Shown here one piece after another: positions 5,755 to 7,304 of a stretch of 7,304 bases of DNA (its first letter is position 1; each line of letters opens with the position of its first letter). The stretch covers positions 1 through 7,304 of the forward strand of contig USQV01000043.1 of NCBI GenBank assembly GCA_900556965.1. The letters are read 5' to 3'. Below the pieces are notes generated by a model. The model saw only the letters and a list, made by a program, of their open reading frames with translations. It did no database searches and was not told where the DNA came from. This DNA is from an uncultured Clostridium sp. (GTDB lineage Bacteria > Bacillota_A > Clostridia > Lachnospirales > Lachnospiraceae). Both the position numbers and the translations under genes were made by a program.

Positions 5755-7155
5755 ATGAAAAAGAAAAATATGTATTGTGCCGTCCTTACCGCGTCAGCTG
5801 TTATGGCCCTCGGTCTTGCATTTACATCCTTTGCTGCCGGCTGGGAGCAGAAAGACAGCGAGTGGGTCTATGTTCAGAATAATGGCGACTGCTTAAAAAG
5901 CGAATGGAAGCTGGACGGAGATAAATATTATTATCTCGGAAGCGACGGATATATGGTTCGCAATACACTTTTAGAGGACAACGACAATTACTACTACCTG
6001 AATTCTGCCGGTGTAATGACAACCAACGACTGGAAGTTCATCCAGAACCCGGAATGGCAGGGTGACAGTCTTGCAGGAGAGGGAAGCTGGTACTACTTCG
6101 GCAATAACGGAAAAGCGATCCGCAGCGACGGAAACAAGGCAAAGGTCTACAGTGTCGGCAATAAGAAATTCGTTTTTGACCACTACGGAAGAATGATGAC
6201 CGGCTGGGTAACCGAGGCCGGCGAATATGTCGAGGATGAAGCCGACTGGGCAAACGGAATGTACTACGCTGACGGCTCCGGTGACGGAAGTATCGTTACA
6301 AATGCATGGGTCTATACCTCTGTTCCGGATGACAGTAATGAAGATGACACAGAGCCGACATACCATTTCTATTTTGGCTCCAACGGTAAAAAGAACGTAA
6401 GCGGCGACAAAACGGTCGGCAACAAGAAATATCACTTTGATGAGCGCGGCGTTGCTGTATCCGGATGGCGTCATGAGGATGCAGGCTGGAAATACTACGG
6501 TGATTCTGAGGATCCGTCCCTTCATACCGGCTGGTTCCAGGCGATCCCGGCCTCTGATCTTGACAGCTCTGGACATGACGACGGCTCCACCTACTGGTAT
6601 TATGCAGGAAGCAGCGGCTTGATCGCAATGTCAGAGTTCAAGTCCCTTGACGGAAAGATTTATGCCCTCGACAATAAGGGTGAGCTGGTGACCGGACTGA
6701 AAAAGGTCACTATGGAGGATGGCAGCTCCAAGAAGATCGCCTCTGTTGACGATATCGACTATCTTGCTGACGTGGAAGATATTACCGACAGCAATACCTT
6801 CGTATTCCTGTTTGGCTCCGACGGTGCAGTAAAGACAGGAACACAGTCTGTTTCTCTCGATGGAACAAACTATACCTTTGAATTCCGTTCCGGCGGAACC
6901 CCGAAGGGTGCAGGCGCTAACGGCACGGTCAACAATTATTTCTACAAGAACGGAAGACGCTTATGTGCAGAGAGCGGATCCAAATATTCAGTTATTGAAT
7001 ATAATGATAAGGAATATCTGGTCAACGAGAGCGGTGCAATTCAGAAAAACAAGAAAAATGTGACCGATTCCGACGGTTACTACTATTGTACCGATCCCAG
7101 GGGTGTTCTCCGTCATGGCCGCTTAAGTGACAAATGTACGGAAAAGCACAAATAA
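5755..7155 (+). CDS. Secreted protein of tandem aromatic cell-wall-binding-like repeats
   Basis: This 466-residue protein starts with a clear signal peptide: basic MKKKN, a hydrophobic core to about 24, and SFA before a likely cut between Ala27 and Ala28. The rest is a series of about 15 degenerate units with aromatic clusters followed by a Gly turn, such as DKYYYLGSDGYM (56-67), GSWYYFGNNGKA and TYWYYAGSSGL. These resemble the CW_binding/choline-binding type repeats of Firmicute surface proteins. Longer acidic inserts (for example VPDDSNEDDTEPT) interrupt some units. I see no catalytic domain, sortase motif or membrane anchor, so it may be held by the repeats alone, on teichoic acid or another wall glycan. 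Choline binding is not proven, since the canonical GWxK spacing is loose. It has its own promoter with an operator-like palindrome and a strong hairpin after the stop. The ATG at 5755 follows AAGGAGG by 11 bases. The family is likely; the role is unknown. Confidence 0.9.
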   Translation: MKKKNMYCAVLTASAVMALGLAFTSFAAGWEQKDSEWVYVQNNGDCLKSEWKLDGDKYYYLGSDGYMVRNTLLEDNDNYYYLNSAGVMTTNDWKFIQNPEWQGDSLAGEGSWYYFGNNGKAIRSDGNKAKVYSVGNKKFVFDHYGRMMTGWVTEAGEYVEDEADWANGMYYADGSGDGSIVTNAWVYTSVPDDSNEDDTEPTYHFYFGSNGKKNVSGDKTVGNKKYHFDERGVAVSGWRHEDAGWKYYGDSEDPSLHTGWFQAIPASDLDSSGHDDGSTYWYYAGSSGLIAMSEFKSLDGKIYALDNKGELVTGLKKVTMEDGSSKKIASVDDIDYLADVEDITDSNTFVFLFGSDGAVKTGTQSVSLDGTNYTFEFRSGGTPKGAGANGTVNNYFYKNGRRLCAESGSKYSVIEYNDKEYLVNESGAIQKNKKNVTDSDGYYYCTDPRGVLRHGRLSDKCTEKHK

Positions 7156-7192
7156 AAAACCTGATTGTCTTTAAATAAAAAGAAGAAAGAAG

Positions 7193-7230
7193 AACAGCCA
7201 AGCGGAGATTCGCAATCCGCTTGGCTGTTT
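7193..7230 (+). terminator. Strong hairpin after the repeat-protein gene, probably bidirectional terminator
   Basis: AACAGCCAAGCGGA (7193-7206) and TCCGCTTGGCTGTT (7216-7229) form a perfect 14-bp stem with a 9-base loop, 37 bases after the stop codon. On the plus strand only TTT follows the stem's GC-rich part, but the left side is A-rich, which becomes a T-rich tail on the minus strand. It should therefore terminate better for leftward transcription, suggesting a convergent gene to the right of the window. Confidence 0.75.
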
Positions 7231-7238
7231 AACCGAAT

Positions 7239-7303
7239 CAAGCAAGTCCCCACTCACTGCTTCAATTGCGAAAAGCAATAAGCAGTGGGTGGGGACTTGC
7301 TTG
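7239..7303. repeat. Long near-perfect palindrome at the right window edge
   Basis: The arms 7239-7262 and 7280-7303 are inverted copies of 24 bases with one G-T type mismatch (7254/7289). Inside, ATTGC (7265-7269) and GCAAT (7275-7279) pair again around a GAAAA loop, so about 29 pairs form one hairpin. It contains AGTCCCC/GGGGACT, a heptamer also present in the element at 2291-2361. No T-run is visible before the window ends. It may be a REP/MITE-like palindrome or a second terminator. Confidence 0.75.
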
Positions 7304-7304
7304 T

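Noticed and set aside
5971..6576. Minus-strand open frame of 201 codons
   Set aside because: It is antisense to the repeat protein, which has a signal peptide, ribosome site and regular repeat units. Long antisense frames are common opposite such repeats.

Overview
The window looks like chromosomal DNA from a low-to-mid GC anaerobic Firmicute, most likely a gut Lachnospiraceae-type Clostridium. The reasons are the AGGAGG-type ribosome binding sites, the TATAAT-type promoters, a type Ic aspartate aminotransferase, a GtrA/YfhO pair, a BCCT transporter and a secreted protein made of aromatic cell-wall-binding-like repeats. The taxon is inferred from gene style only. There is no rRNA, tRNA, CRISPR array, transposase or phage gene.

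Layout: the left half is read leftward and the right half rightward from a divergent intergenic region at about 3708-4065. On the minus strand, an aspartate aminotransferase (2427-3707) is followed by an AT-rich, hairpin-forming, MITE/REP-like element (about 2264-2399). After it come gtrA (1732-2166) and a yfhO-family gene, which runs off the left edge. The gtrA stop and a candidate yfhO GTG start share one base (TAGTG), so these two genes look like one translationally coupled unit. On the plus strand are a BCCT-family transporter (4066-5616) and a secreted repeat protein (5755-7155). The latter has its own promoter and is followed by a strong hairpin at 7193-7230. A second long palindrome (7239-7303) ends at the window edge.

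How the genes may work together: GtrA (a polyprenyl-phosphate-sugar flippase family) and YfhO (a GT-C-like membrane transferase family) are two of the three parts of known extracytoplasmic glycosylation systems in Firmicutes. The third, a CsbB/GT2-type enzyme that loads undecaprenyl phosphate, is not visible here. The secreted repeat protein is also envelope-related but is not in the same transcription unit. The aminotransferase (Asp/Glu metabolism) and the BCCT transporter (betaine/choline/carnitine-type substrates) look like independent single-gene units.

The most notable non-coding signals are the 136-bp nested inverted-repeat element, a palindromic operator-like site inside the promoter of the repeat-protein gene with 12-bp-periodic direct repeats upstream, a dyad at the transporter promoter, and the palindrome at the right edge. 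I did not find convincing evidence of a wholly new multi-gene system. Most of the coding content belongs to recognisable families.
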